Origin: Gigaspora rosea
Lineage: Eukaryota > Glomeromycota > Glomeromycetes > Diversisporales > Gigasporaceae
Assembly: GCA_003550325.1 (NCBI GenBank)
Contig: QKWP01002095.1
Location: 1-64,000 of the forward strand
DNA: 64,000 bases
Reading direction: 5' to 3'
Numbering within the stretch: the first letter of the stretch is position 1; the number at the start of each line of letters is the position of its first letter. The notes below the pieces were generated by a model. That model did not search any database, was not told the DNA's origin, and worked only from the letters and a program-made list of their open reading frames with translations. The position numbers and the translations under genes are program-made. Of the stretch, positions 11,701 through 23,354 are shown piece after piece.

Positions 11701-11964
11701 TCGACCTATATTCAACCAATATAACTACAAAATACATATAGATTTCGTCTCGCTGCTTGTGTGATCTTTAGCAGGTTCCTAGCATCGTATTTTTAGTAAA
11801 AACCGTATCATTATTATTCTAATACCCGGTCTATCAAGCAGCCAATTTCCTTCAATATCCAGTTTATCTACTATCAAACTATTTCGCATATATATCACTA
11901 CTACCTCATACTTACCAATCGTCAACTCACGGTCTCATGACAAGTTCCTTCGTTCACGCTATAT

Positions 11965-12160
11965 TTTCTTTAAGTGTGGCTATTTTAGTATAGAAAGAGT
12001 GCATATAGTGATAAAATTTTTATAATGTTATGCATAATGAACTACTATTTAGTATTTTATGTAATCTAAGCCAATCTGATGGTTTGGTCAAATCGAACCT
12101 GTGAAGCATTAATACTAGCAATTACTTAATACATTGGTTTAGCAGATTTATTAGTAAAAT
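11965..12160 (-). repeat. tRNA-derived SINE-like repeat, copy 2
   Basis: Same layout as the copy at 11455-11700, more diverged: AATCGAACCTGTGAAGC and CTTAATACATTGGTT match its tRNA-like part, and GTGGCTATTTTAGTATAG matches its tail. Confidence 0.5.
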
Positions 12161-12636
12161 ATATTAAATTTAGTGGATGGCTAAAGCTATGTACCTATAT
12201 AATTTTTTGAAATTTTAGTTAAAATTCGTATCAGAGACTGTTTAGCATTAGGGTCGGGTTAGAGTTAGAATCAATATAGGTAAAATTACCTTCCCGACAT
12301 TTTTTATTAATGGCCCAAGATAGGTTTAGAATACCGTTTTTATGCTCTTGTGTTTTTTTTGTTTTTTTTGATTTCTTTAGACTGATCCATGTAAGCAAAA
12401 TTTTGCGACTCCGTTTGGTTAATTTACACTAAAATGTTACGTGGGTACATGGCTTTAGACGACTCCTAAATTTGGCAAAATTATTTAGGTCCGGAAGCTC
12501 GGGTTATAAATGTTTTGGACGCTGTAAATAGTTTTTAATAACTTTTTATAATGTGTGATATATAGTGGTATTACACCCATAAGTGATATATAAGCTTATA
12601 ACAGGGGTGCGATATATATTTAACTCTTTACAAAAA

Positions 12637-14015
12637 AGCTGTGCTAAAATTGTTTACAAGAAATTTATCAAAGATATCTCTATGAGTTCTTAGCCAAATT
12701 CAATAAAAAATTTTTTATTTTAATTATACAGATTTGTATAATTAAAATAAAAATATTTTATTGAATTTGATCAAGAACTCACAAAAATATTTTGAATTTA
12801 AATTTTCTACTTCTAAAAATATATATAACAAAGCAGCTGCACTAAAATTGTTTACAGGAACTTTTATTAAAGATATCTATATGAGTTCTTGAAAAATTTG
12901 ATGAAATTTTTTTATTTTAATTTTACAAATCATCCATAGAATTTAAATAAAAATTTTGATTAAATTTAGTCAAAAACTTATAGAGATATTTTTGATAATT
13001 TTTTTTTATTTCCAAAAACATAATCACAAAAAAGTTGCACCAAAATTGTTTACAAGAATTTCATTGAAGATATTTCTATGAGTTCTTGACCAAATTTAAT
13101 AAAAAATTTTTTATTTTAATTCTAAATATCTATATAATTAAGAAAAAATGTGCTTGTCACCGGTGGTGACAGTAACCAGATTAGAGTTAGGGTTAGTTTT
13201 AGAGTTAGAAGAAGGTTTATTATATAATAAAACACCTTAAAAAGCATTTTTAGCTAGAAAAAATATTGGTTTCATAGGCACAATTTGAAGTTATTGCGAT
13301 TTGTAATTTTTGAATTTTTTTGTCATACCTAATCTAGCAATTTGATTGGCTCGGAACTGTAACCACGGTTACAAATAGATTCGCCCTATAAAAAAATTTA
13401 TTAAATTTGGTCAAGAACTTGCAAAATATTTTCAATGAAAGTTTTCTACTTCTAAAAATATATATAAGAAAGAAGCTGTACTAAAATTGATTATAAAAAC
13501 TTTCATCAAAGATATCTATACGAGTTCTTAACCAAATTCAATAAAATTTTTTTATTTTAATTTTTTAAATCCATAGAATTTAAATAAAAAACTTTTTATC
13601 AAATTTGGTCAAGTACTTAAAAAGATATCTTTGATAAAATTTTTTTTATTTTCAAAAACATAATCACAAAAAAGTTGTGCCAAAATTGTTTATAAGAAAT
13701 TTCATTAAAGATATTTCTATAAGTTCTTGACCAAATTCAATAAAAATTTTTTTATTTTAATTCTGCTGATTGTATAAATTGAATAAAAAATATTCATTGA
13801 ATTTGGTCAAAAACTCATAGTTCTACTTCTAAAAACATATATAACAAAAAAGCTATACTAAAATTGTTTATATAAACTTTTATCAAAGATATCTCTATAA
13901 GTACTTGACCAAATTTAATGATAATTTTTTTATTTAATTCTACAAATTTATAAAATTTAAATAAAAAAATTTTCATCAAATTTGATCAAGAACTTGTAGA
14001 AATATCTTTGATGAA
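12637..14015. repeat. Satellite array, second block
   Basis: Continuation of the ~195 bp satellite cut by the MULE, with landmarks GCTGTGCTAAAATTG near 12637, 12838, 13028, 13466, 13675 and 13845. It is interrupted at about 13146-13388 by another insertion. Confidence 0.8.
13146..13388. mobile_element. Short insertion with telomere-like motif inside the satellite
   Basis: The satellite unit is broken between GTATAATTAAG-like and TTTATTAAATTTGGTC sequences. The insert starts near TGTGCTTGTCACCGGTGG, contains AGAGTTAGGGTTAG, and ends near GGTTACAAATAGATTC. It shares GTAACC/GGTTAC ends and the TTAGGG-like core with the element at 52707-52995, so it is probably a related MITE. Exact borders are unclear. 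Confidence 0.5.
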
Positions 14016-14530
14016 AGCAAAATCCATAGTACAATTAGTAACAAAAGAGACAGTGCTTGGTTATACAATAACTTTGCAATAGTCTTATTCATATTAGTCA
14101 CAATCTCACTATAGTTACCTTAATTTTTTTATTTAATTATATATACTATATATAAATTTTAGCCCGCTTTAGTTACAATCTCACAATAGACACATAGAAA
14201 GTTTGATTTTAGCATGTAACTATAATTATACAAACTACTAATCATTTACAAAATGCTCCAATAAGTGATAACCAATTAAATTAATGATTTTAAAAATAAA
14301 CAATATTTAAAAAATAAAAAATATAGTGGCCTACCACATTATTGTATACTTTTTTTAAAAATTTATTACTCAGGATCAAATAAGTAAATAGCACAAATTT
14401 TATATATATTGTTATAGAACGATAGTTTATTATATTATCTTATTATTTTATTATTTCATTTTTATTATTATATTTCATTATTATATTGTATTATATTATT
14501 ATCTTGAGAAGTTAAATACTTAGAATAGTT
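14016..14530. other. AT-rich stretch with no gene seen
   Basis: Contains TAGTCACAATCTCACTATAG and a second TTACAATCTCACAATAG, which look like remnants of pogo-type inverted ends. No full element could be defined. Confidence 0.3.
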
Positions 14531-14533
14531 AAT

Positions 14534-14772
14534 ACCACTTATAATGCTTATATTGCTTATAATGCTTATACTAATTATAACGCTTATAACGACTATAACA
14601 CTTATAATGCTTATAGCGCTTATACCGCTTATAACGCTTATGACACTTATAGTGCTTATACCACTTATGATGCTTATGAAACTAATAGCGCTTATACCAT
14701 TTATAACGCTTATATTGCTCTTGTAGATTATAGTGTTTATCATTGTAAATCAATGCTTATAACGCTTATTCT
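14534..14772. repeat. Minisatellite of 9 bp units (GCTTATAAC-like)
   Basis: About 25 copies of a 9 bp unit such as ACGCTTATA and ATGCTTATA with single-base changes. Because the unit is a multiple of three, both strands stay open and give low-complexity Leu/Ile or Ile/Ser frames. These are not genes. Confidence 0.85.
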
Positions 14773-14787
14773 AAAATGTATTTAAAA

Positions 14788-15090
14788 ACACAGAATTTCC
14801 CTTAGCCAAACTAGACCAAGACACCCCACTTCTCCTTCTATATATTATACATCTTGTACTGGGATTTCTTAGAAACAGAAACCTAAGGATAGCCCTATCT
14901 TAGATTATTAATAAAGAAACTATTTATCTTAATAACACNCACAGAATTTCCCTTAGTCAAACTAGACCAAGACACCCCACTTCTCTTATACTTAATATAC
15001 ATCTTGTACTGGGATTTCTTAGAAACAGAAACCTAAGGATAGCCCTATCTTAGATTATTAATAAAGAAACTATTTATCTTAATAACACCA
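14788..15090. repeat. About 150 bp direct duplication separated by a single N
   Basis: The block beginning CACAGAATTTCCCTTAG at 14789 and ending AATAACAC at 14938 is repeated from 14940, with a few differences (TTAGCC versus TTAGTC, and a changed stretch after CACCCCACTTCTC). The N at 14939 lies exactly on the junction, so this may be an unmerged contig overlap. The sequence itself (ending with GGATAGCCCTATCTTAG) is not recognised; an LTR fragment is possible. Confidence 0.7.
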
Positions 15091-15314
15091 AGTTTATTAT
15101 CAAGTAATAGTAAAAATTGATAATTCTTTATTGAATACTATCATGAACTGCCCTTAGAGAAGAGTATAATTTCTTACAGACTAAGGAATTATATCTACCT
15201 CTTGAACACTGCTATAAACTGATAAAGGATCCCTGTAGCCATGTTATTGTTATAGTAAGGAGTAAAAGAAGGCCTCCTTACTGTAACAACATACTTGGTA
15301 GATCCTAAAATATA
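15091..15314. other. No gene seen; contains a short palindrome
   Basis: A perfect-looking hairpin lies at about 15240-15294: TTATAGTAAGGAG, a short loop, then CTCCTTACTGTAA, bordered by TGTTA and AACA. It could be fused LTR ends or a tiny hairpin element. No coding signal is seen. Confidence 0.35.
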
Positions 15315-15620
15315 CTGTATGTGTATAAAAATAAACTACCTTTTTTAGCCAAAAAATTACACAAAAAAATATTATTTTCAAAATATTGAGTTTTTTAAAA
15401 ATATTGAAAAATATACTAATAAATAGTGTTCAAAAACACCAAATTTTTACTATAAGTATATTTTGATGTCCTGAACAATTTTACTTATCGATCTTTTGAG
15501 GTTTACTTAGTAAAATTTAGACTTTTATATATAGCAACTGATAACAAATTTTTTAAAATTTTTAAAAAAAATCAGAGAATAACTTATTTTAAGTAGTAGC
15601 TTATTTTTAGTCATATACAG
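15315..15620. mobile_element. Tc1/mariner-type MITE, 306 bp
   Basis: Inverted ends CTGTATGTGTATAAAAATA and (reverse complement) CTGTATATGACTAAAAATA, flanked by TA on both sides. The element at 24517-24833 is the same family in the opposite orientation. Confidence 0.7.
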
Positions 15621-15774
15621 TAATATACTAAATTTTTGTGTAATTTAATTAGATTATATAGAAGTTATATAAAAAAACTATAAATATAGTTTTTTCATTT
15701 GACCAAAAATCCAAATTTAATTTTTTATTTATTTATATACTGTATATATTTTTTACAAAAAAAATATTACTATT

Positions 15775-16005
15775 TTAATAGTTTATAGGTCTCTTTTGCT
15801 TTAATGCAAGTAGCAACCTGATTAGATATGCATATAATTAGCTTATAATAATATCCAGATTGTACATCAACACATGCCTTTTTAGAATGTCTGGGCCTTT
15901 TTTTGCCTTTGCTCTCATCTGACAAAATTCTTGAATAATATTTTGCACTACAGATTTGCTGCACCCAATAGCTGCTGTGATAGTGCAAACTGAATTACCT
16001 TACTA
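15775..16005 (-). pseudogene. Possible Tc1/mariner transposase helix-turn-helix remnant
   Basis: One minus-strand frame reads ...TITAAIGCSKSVVQNIIQEF, which resembles the first helix-turn-helix of Tc1-type transposases (a 'IGCS-S-V-IIxxF' pattern). A neighbouring frame then reads GKKRPRHSKKACVD, like the GRPR linker that follows it. A frameshift between the two and early stops show decay. The family call is by eye and may be wrong. Confidence 0.4.
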
Positions 16006-17133
16006 GTAACTATGATTTATTGCACCCTTTTATCTTTTATTAACTTTTTATGACTATCTATTGTTAGAAAAGAAAAAGGATACATATTATTATATTAATT
16101 TGTTATACAAACTAGCCTTTTTCTTTTTTATACTGTACAATATTAGCACAATATCATACTACATATAGGCAAAATTTTAAGCTAATCTAAAACAAGTATA
16201 ATTTTTAGTGAATTTTTTAATAAATTTAGAAAAATCTAAAAATTGATTTTTGGTCAAATCCAAAAATAAAAATTCATTAAATTTTCTATATATGTTCTAT
16301 ATAAGCTAATAAAATTGTATACAATTTTAGTATATGGAGGTGAGTTAGTAAAAAAGGGACAAATCATTTTTAGTAAAATTTTTTTAATTTTTAAATTAAA
16401 ATATTTTGACAACTATTTAATCAAATTTGCTAAAAAATTTTTTATTCTAATTTTAACCCCTAGTGATTATTATAAAATTTAACTACTAGTTATCAATAAA
16501 AAAAATTAACTACTAGTTATCAATAAAAAAAATTTAACCCACAGTTAAACTAATAACATTTAATCTGTATTTTGATAGACATGATATAATCGCATATCAC
16601 AACTATGACTATATATATTTTAATTCTTGTAATTTTGCCTTGATCACACTTTTTCTTGCCCATTTGGTTGTTGCACTATTTTTTTGAATATTGTATCACT
16701 TTGATTTCTTACTATATTTGCTTGTTCACAGCTTTATTTTAATCACAATTTTCTATTTAACCTATTTTGATCACACTTTTTTTGCTAATTTGGTTCTTTT
16801 ATTTTGTTGTGCTATTTACTTGATCCTTTACACCATTGTTTTGATCACCTTTTTGTCTACTATATATACAAATCATCAACCTACTTACTTTATTTTGATC
16901 TAAGAAGATTTTGATCGCTTTTTTTTATTTATCAGCCTGTTCATTTTGCAATTATATTTTGATTCTGCTCTTTCTTTGTGCTTGGTTGACCATACCTTTC
17001 TTGCCTAAATTATACTTATACCATAACCACTTGCTTTCTATTTTGAACGTATCTTCTTTTTTTTGCCTGTTCTTTATTCAAATTGCTTATCTATATCTGA
17101 TCTCGCATTTTTTTCATCACATTCATAATTCAA
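16006..17133. other. No gene seen; pyrimidine-rich stretch upstream of the second MULE transposase
   Basis: From 16600 to 17130 the plus strand is T/C-rich with repeated TTTTGATCACACTTTTT-like segments. Two open frames here (16691-16903 and 16911-17144) are low-complexity Leu/Phe/Ile translations of this repeat and have no recognisable domain. The stretch may be the leader of the transposase relic that starts at 17134. Confidence 0.45.
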
Positions 17134-18341
17134 ATGGAATCTAATCTTGATACAAGTTTATTTTTGATTATTATCCTTGGCTTGAAGACAATTCAAATCT
17201 CTTATTTTAGCATGATGATTACTATCCTCTGGTTGAAGATAATTCAAGTCTCTTATTTCAATATAAAGATGAATTAATTGAGACAAACAATTTCAAAGTC
17301 AATAAGAAAAAAGAAAATACTGATCATGAAGATTCTAATATTGACAAGCTAAAATTAAAAGAGGTATGGTATTTGAAACATAGAAGATTGCTGAAGCATA
17401 CCTTGAGGACTATGCAAAATATGAAAGATTTTGCTTTCATAAACGAAATTGCATTTCTGATTCAGCCAATAAAAGTATAATATATTGTTGCACTTTTGAA
17501 TGCTCTTATGCATGTGAACACCAAAATGAAAAGGTTATATTACTGAAAATAGAGGGATAAAGATTCAAGAATGATAGGTTGCCCTTGGCATGTTAATATG
17601 TTGTTTCCCAAAACAACACTTGGAGTTAGAGTAAATAGTGTTGAAGACAATCATAACCATTCTATAAATTCCTTTATTACTGAAATTGCACTGAAATTTT
17701 GTTGTTTGACTGATAAAATAATAGAAAAAATTGAGTTCTGGACAATTCATGGGAGGTTAGATTTATCAATGCAATACAACCTACTTACTGCATTGTTTCC
17801 TGGTAAAAAGATTAATAAAAAAGATTTGAGCAATGCAATACAATGTAATAAAAAGCAATTAAAACCTCAAAAAATGATGCTTATCAAACCTTAACTAATC
17901 TATATCTTAAAAAAGAGAATGATCCAATGTGAGTAGTGAAACCAAAATTTGATCTTGATAAAAAAAGATTGATGGGATTGTTTTGAATGTCACCAGGGCA
18001 AATACTTGCTTTATGAACAATTTTGTGATGTCATACTTATTGATACTATGTCCAAACTAATCAGTTTGATATAATATTGTTGATAGTTACGGTCATAGAC
18101 AATAATTTTAAAAAATTTAATAGTAGTAGCGGCACTTCTCAAAGATAAAACTGAGACTATATTTTTTTGGGTTTTAAATAAACTAAAGGAAGCATGTTCT
18201 GTTACTCCTAGTGTCTTATATTTAGATGTGATCTCGCATTAATATCACAATACAAAATAATTATCCAGAAACCAAACTCTTCCATTGCATATTCCATATT
18301 GGTTTAAATTTAAGGAAATAACTAAAAGGGAAGTTAGGTAA

Positions 18342-18492
18342 GGGGAGTAACAAAAATCAGGTGTTTTTTAGGGGGGGAGGGGGGTAAAAAAAGTTGAAAT
18401 TATATATAAGAACCTGACTATTTATATATTGAGAAAGAGGGAGAGGGGTAGGCCTCTGATAAAAAATAATTAGGTGATTAATGACACTGCCC
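18342..18492. mobile_element. Harbinger-type MITE, 151 bp, inside the MULE transposase
   Basis: The ends are GGGGAGTAACAAAAATCAGG and (reverse complement) GGGCAGTGTCATTAATCACC, flanked by TAA on both sides (18339-18341 and 18493-18495), the three-base target of PIF/Harbinger elements. It carries a G-run (GGGGGGGAGGGGGG) near 18372-18386. Confidence 0.65.
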
Positions 18493-18600
18493 TAATCAGT
18501 TCGAATTGTTTTAGTCTAAATTCTTTGAAATGCATAATTCTCTTTGCCAAAAACAATTCGAACTTAAATGAGAAAAAATTATTGAGGAGTACCCTATATG

Positions 18601-18840
18601 CAGGGTTGGCAATGGATATACTCTATTGAAAAAATTGCAAACCAATGGAGCCAATAAAACCAATGGAACCAATGGAGCCAATGGAGCCAATGAAATTAGA
18701 TATTAGTTATAAACAAATACTATATTATAAGCTAGTTGGCCTCCATTGGCTCCATTCGCAAATTATTCTCAATAGAGCAATAAAGTGATGCCAGTAGAGT
18801 TGTTCTCCATTCACTCCAATGGATAAATATGCCAACCCTG
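18601..18840. mobile_element. hAT-type MITE, 240 bp, inside the MULE transposase
   Basis: Ends CAGGGTTGGCAATGGATA and (reverse complement) CAGGGTTGGCATATTTATC, a hAT-like terminus. Flanking 8 bp are CCTATATG and CCTACATG, one mismatch. The interior has repeated CCAATGGAGCCAATGGA units on one side and their inverse on the other. Confidence 0.85.
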
Positions 18841-20250
18841 CCTACATGTGAACGATATCTTATATATACTTTGTATCCCTGCAAAAATAGTTGGGATAGT
18901 TATACAGTAAATAGATATTTTGATGCAGGAATACAAAGTACACAAAGGGCTAAAAATTCAAATAAAGTAATCAAGAAAAAGCTTAGTTAAAGTTTGCGAT
19001 TAGTCGATATTGTGAATGATAACCAAGCTACGTTTGACAAACAAGCACAAAAAAGTGATGGTTAGTGAATATAGAAATAAAGTTCCAACAAGTGGATACC
19101 TAATGTAATAGAGAAATATTTTCTGAATTAAATAAGCTGTTGTGCAATTATCTTCTCTGCAAATATTCCAAAAACAATGTGACCAGATATCACAATCGCT
19201 TTGCTATAATGCTTTTTTAGTCGATGATTGGACTTCATTATTAGAGGTGAAAATACTATTATTTAAGTCAATAGCCAATAGTTAGTATTATATATTGATT
19301 TTTTTTTTAGCCTACGAACGATTTTTGTGAGTCAGAAGTATGTAGAGAAGACAACTATGATCAGCTACAAGCATTTTTTTTCATCAGTCAGCTATGTATC
19401 GAATTAGAATATACTAGAAATATAAAAAGTAACTAGGCATCGATCTCTACAGACAATGCTCTAGTATGTTATTTTGTTCGATGACAGTTCTTATTTGTGC
19501 ACTTGTCTTTGGTTAATTAACCGGGGCATTGTCTGTAAACACTTTTTTAAAATCATATTATACTTTGAAAATGCATGCTTTCATATTACTTTCATTCCAC
19601 AATGATAGTATAATGAGAGAAAAGCTAGTGTTAATCAACAAATCTATCATTTAATGACAATGTATCAAATTGTCGAAAGCAAATTGGATCAGCTTTCTTG
19701 TCAACCATTACAATTTAACTGCCTTACAAATATTAGAAAAACGGCTTGTGTTAAGCAAAAATGAAACTCTAAACAAGAATATGGTTTTGGGATAGGTTAT
19801 GCGAAGAAGGCACTTGACTATGCAATTTAGGCGAATAAAGTTGATGAATTCATTAATTATCTAGGCTGATTTATTGAAACAATGAAAAGTGATTTAGATA
19901 AACAATAAGAGAATATTAATAATGTCAAAAATTTAATTGTCAAAGATCCAATACATGTATAGCATAAAGGATGGCAACCCAACCATTATAAATCAGGTGG
20001 CGAAGTACCATTAAAGAAAAAAGCACAGGTTCATCAAGATAATACAGTTGATCAAATCATATGTAACAATGATAAATTGAAAAGTAATTCAAAACGTGTT
20101 AGACACTGCCATAAATACAAGCAAGCAGGTTATTATGTTCCAATTTGCCCAAATAAGTATATTAATAGAACGTATTATATATAATGCATAATAATAGTAC
20201 AGTATTTGCAGGTCATTATGCTTCAACTTGCCTAAATTAGTATATTAATA

Positions 20251-20880
20251 TGGTCCAGTGCATAAAGATTTGTATCTCAAAAAGTTTTATAATTTTAACT
20301 CTTAGTAAAAGTTTTTATATTTTTGATTAATTATTAAAAATTTTTTAATATCAAATAAAATAGGTTTTAATCTAACTTATTATATTATTTTTATTGTTTT
20401 AACATTGTTTTATTTAGTAATTTTGCATGTACAATTTGCTGTATTCAAGAAAAAAAGGAAAATTATTTTTTAAAAAAAGATATTTTAAATATTTTCGCAA
20501 CCAATATGCAGTTCTATGAGCTTGTACTACGCAAGTGCATTAATGTGCATATGATAAAGATATAGTTAAAATTTGAGCAAAATTGAATCACTAGTTGTAA
20601 AGAAATTAAGCTTTAAAGTAAAGTAATTTGATTTTTTTTACTATATACGCGTATATATAAATTACTATAGATTACTATAGTAAATTATATAGTAAATATT
20701 GTTAAAAAAAGTTATATTAATAAATTTTTTTATTTTATTAATAAAATAATCAAAATAATTTTATTTTTATTAATCCGGTAACCTAATAAGTATATTAAAT
20801 TAAAAAAATCAAAAATTAATTTGTACAAAAAATATTTGAATTAGAGATATTTAAAGTACAAATCTTTATGCACCGGACTA
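20251..20880. mobile_element. TA-flanked MITE, 630 bp
   Basis: Ends TGGTCCAGTGCATAAAGATT and (reverse complement) TAGTCCGGTGCATAAAGATT, flanked by TA on both sides. No coding frame. The interior is AT-rich. Confidence 0.7.
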
Positions 20881-21174
20881 TAGAATATATTATATAAATG
20901 CATAATACGTACTTATGTGGTACAGTATTTAATGTTCTAAACTATAAATAAAATAAGCAGCTATAATAAATGCAGTATTGTTATTATTGCTTATCTTTAT
21001 TATGCGTTATATTTTTACTTATAAATTTACAAATAAATATAATTGGTTAATCACTTTTATATGATCAGGTTATATCACCCAGGGTAAATTAGCAAAATTC
21101 TTAAATTTAAATTAATTTTTAAATACTATTGCAATGTACAAATATGGTTTTTTATTAATTTACTTATATAATAA

Positions 21175-21335
21175 AGGCACTAACATTTATTAGGTAATAT
21201 TTTAGAGGGTGGGGGATCAAGAAAAATCTTACCTTAGTTAAATTTGATTGGCTAAAATTCTATTTATAGATCTTACCTGGGGGAAGGAGTAAGCCCCTAT
21301 AGTAAATGAATATTAGGTAATAAATATTAGCGCTC
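21175..21335. mobile_element. Small MITE, about 160 bp, Harbinger-like
   Basis: Ends AGGCACTAACATTTATTAGG and (reverse complement) GAGCGCTAATATTTATTACC, flanked by TAA. A related copy seems to lie at about 29085-29450, recognisable by TTTATTACCTAATAT and GGTAAGATTTGGTTTAACCC. Confidence 0.6.
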
Positions 21336-21922
21336 TAACTAAATTAACTAATTTTTACTATATGCTATAATAAAAATTTCTATAATTTTTGATATTATCT
21401 ACTTATATCTAATCTAAAACACATATAATTTTTATAATATAGCTAGTATTATTAATAAAAAAAGATATTAATACAATAAATGCATAGATAATTATACATC
21501 AATTCTTATTATAATCTAAACAATACTAAAAAAGTTTTATATAGTTAGTTATTATATAATTTACTAATTGGAACATTTCTATATATATAGTATATATAAT
21601 AATAATTAAATAAACTTAAAAAAGCTTATATACTGTTTACTTTCACTAAATTGTTACCTTTTGGTTTTATCTTTTTTCTCTTTATTTTATATACACAATT
21701 TAGTCAATTTAGTAGGTTTAGAGGAGCGTCATTTATTAGCTAATTAGGATTTCACTAAGTGGCTGACCCCCACCCCCCATCTGATAATTTTTCTATTTAT
21801 ATGATATTAAATATTGAATAACTTGTGATCTCAAGTTTGTTTTGGATGATTTTAACTACTAAAATGTTTATCTCAATGAGACGATTCTAACAAGCCCAAA
21901 ATTATCCAAATCCAATTACAGG

Positions 21923-22669
21923 TAGGGATGTTACGGTCCAGCAAGGACCGCGATCTGAACCAGTCTTATGGACTAGTCTAAGCAGTCCACGGTCCATAAA
22001 TTGGGTCCAGTCCGGATCGGTCCATCTGTAATATATATTTTATACATTATTTTAAATACATAACTATGCGATTGAGGCCAAACTAAACTTGTTCTAAAAT
22101 AATATTGCAATCACATTCTTTAGCGAAGTCAATTTACTGGAATTGGTTTTCGTATACAAGTCACTCTCGTTATAGTGAAGTGATCCGTTCCATTAATAAA
22201 AATTTTTAAAAAATTCATTATATCGAGAGTTTTATTAGTATATTTACTATATCGAGAGAATTTTATATAAGCTGGATTTGAGCTTAACTTCACTATATCA
22301 AGATTTTAATTAGTCTTCACTATATCGAGAGTTCATTATAATGAGAGTAACTTGTATAACCTTTAATTGCTAAAAACTGAATTAAGGTTAAAAAATTTAC
22401 TGGTCCTGACAACCCAAACAGGATAACAATTATCTTTTTTTATTTATATAAAAAAAACATTATACTGTATAATAATATAGTTCATTCGAAATCTCAATTC
22501 GTGTGTTATGATATCAATCCTATTGGTTGCAGGTAGACCGGTCCTTGAACCGGACTAAAATAACACCAGTCAATGGACCGGTTTATGAAATTTGGTCCAG
22601 TTTGTGGTCCGCTGCTCGGACCCGGTCTTTTGAACCGAGACCAGACCAGGACGGACCATAACATCCCTA
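21923..22669. mobile_element. hAT-type non-autonomous element, 747 bp, in FB1
   Basis: Ends TAGGGATGTTACGGTCC and (reverse complement) TAGGGATGTTATGGTCC. The 8 bp flanks are ATTACAGG and ATCACAGG (one mismatch). The subterminal regions are rich in GGTCCGGTCC-type repeats, and the element carries a pogo-like MITE at 22157-22354. Confidence 0.85.
22157..22354. mobile_element. pogo-like MITE, 198 bp, inside the hAT element
   Basis: Ends CAAGTCACTCTCGTTATAG and (reverse complement) CAAGTTACTCTCATTATAA, flanked by TA. The interior has repeated TTCACTATATCGAGA segments. Confidence 0.8.
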
Positions 22670-23077
22670 ATCACAGGATCCCAAGATCGATCAACTTTTG
22701 TGTAATTTTAATAGTAATTTATAAAATTACTAAGTAAATTTTTTTAATATTAAATAACTTTTGATCCACCAGTCCATTTTGGATGATTTAGCTACCAAAA
22801 TGTTCATCTTATTGAGACAATTCTAATGAGTCCAAAATCATTAAATTCTAATTACAGGATCCCATGATTGACAAAGATTTGTATCATATATAATTAAATA
22901 TTATACATATTTAAGGAATTGCTAATAACTTTTGATCTACTGGCCCATTTTGGATAATTTAACTACCAAAATGTTCATCTCAATGAGACGATTCTAACAA
23001 GCCAAAAATTACTAAAATCCAATTACAGGATCCCATAATCAATCAAATTTTGTAAGAAATATATAAATATCTTTAAC

Positions 23078-23354
23078 TAGGGTTCCGCAATTTGATTTGA
23101 TCTTCAAATATTTGAATCAAATATTTGATCAAATAAATTTGACTATATTTGATTTGATCAAATTCAAATATAGCCAAATTTGATTTGATTTGAAAATATT
23201 TGATTTGATTTGAAAATTACTATTAAAAATTCAAATCCAAATCAAATTCAAATTCAAATATTTGAAACAAATCTAATTCAAATCAGGGTCAATTTGATTT
23301 GATCAAATTCAAATTCATCCAATATTTAATTTGATTTGAATTTGAGGAACCCTA
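23078..23354. mobile_element. hAT-type MITE, 277 bp, in FB1 (AAATTTGATTTGATC family)
   Basis: Ends TAGGGTTCCGCAATTTG and (reverse complement) TAGGGTTCCTCAAATTC, with a perfect 8 bp target duplication TCTTTAAC at 23070-23077 and 23355-23362. The interior is a degenerate TTTGATTTGA/TCAAATCAAA repeat that can fold back. Confidence 0.9.

Larger units (their letters stand above)
7271..12627 (+). mobile_element. MULE (Mutator-like) DNA transposon, about 5.36 kb, decayed
   Basis: It interrupts the satellite array. The 9 bp TTACAAAAA is present at 7262-7270 and again at 12628-12636, and removing the insert restores the satellite unit without a gap. A 9 bp target duplication is typical of Mutator-like elements. 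The ends show only a weak inverted similarity (left ATAAATCTAGTCATCACA, right reverse complement TTAAATATATATCGCAC). The interior has a broken transposase at 8439-11369. Three copies of a GGGTGCTATA...TTATTxATyGCAC motif occur upstream of it (near 7288, 7371 and 8438). Two minus-strand tRNA-like repeats lie downstream. Confidence 0.8.
17134..20184 (+). pseudogene. Second MULE transposase relic (FAR1-type), interrupted by two MITEs
   Basis: Pieces in order across frames: an N-terminus with a duplicated 16-residue unit (DYYPWLEDNSNLLF and DYYPLVEDNSSLLF); a FAR1-like part with FCFHKRNCISDSANK; GCPWHVNMLFPKTTLG and its HNH (17571 onward); GLF-MSPGQ near 17980; LLKDKTETIFFWVLNKLKEA near 18140; then the two insertions; then YFDAGIQSTQRAKN near 18930, the conserved MULE signature; and a C-terminus with HKGWQPNHYKSGGE and a degraded CCHC knuckle ending at TAA 20182-20184. 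When the insertions at 18342-18492 and 18601-18840 are mentally removed with one copy of each target duplication, the frame between KLGN and YMCERYL joins well. Many frameshifts and stops remain. It is a different, more decayed copy than the one at 8439. Confidence 0.8.

Noticed and set aside
3690..14060. A single giant foldback from 3.7 to 14.06 kb
   Set aside because: GCACTAATTGCACTATGG near 3705 and its inverse near 14020 match only over a short stretch; the satellite and MULE between explain the rest.
14468..14743. Long open frames on both strands (Ile/Ser and Leu/Ile rich)
   Set aside because: They are translations of a 9 bp minisatellite; no real protein feature.
16691..17144. Possible small membrane proteins (Leu/Phe/Ile-rich frames)
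   Set aside because: Hydrophobicity follows from a T-rich tandem-like sequence; no start context or conserved domain.
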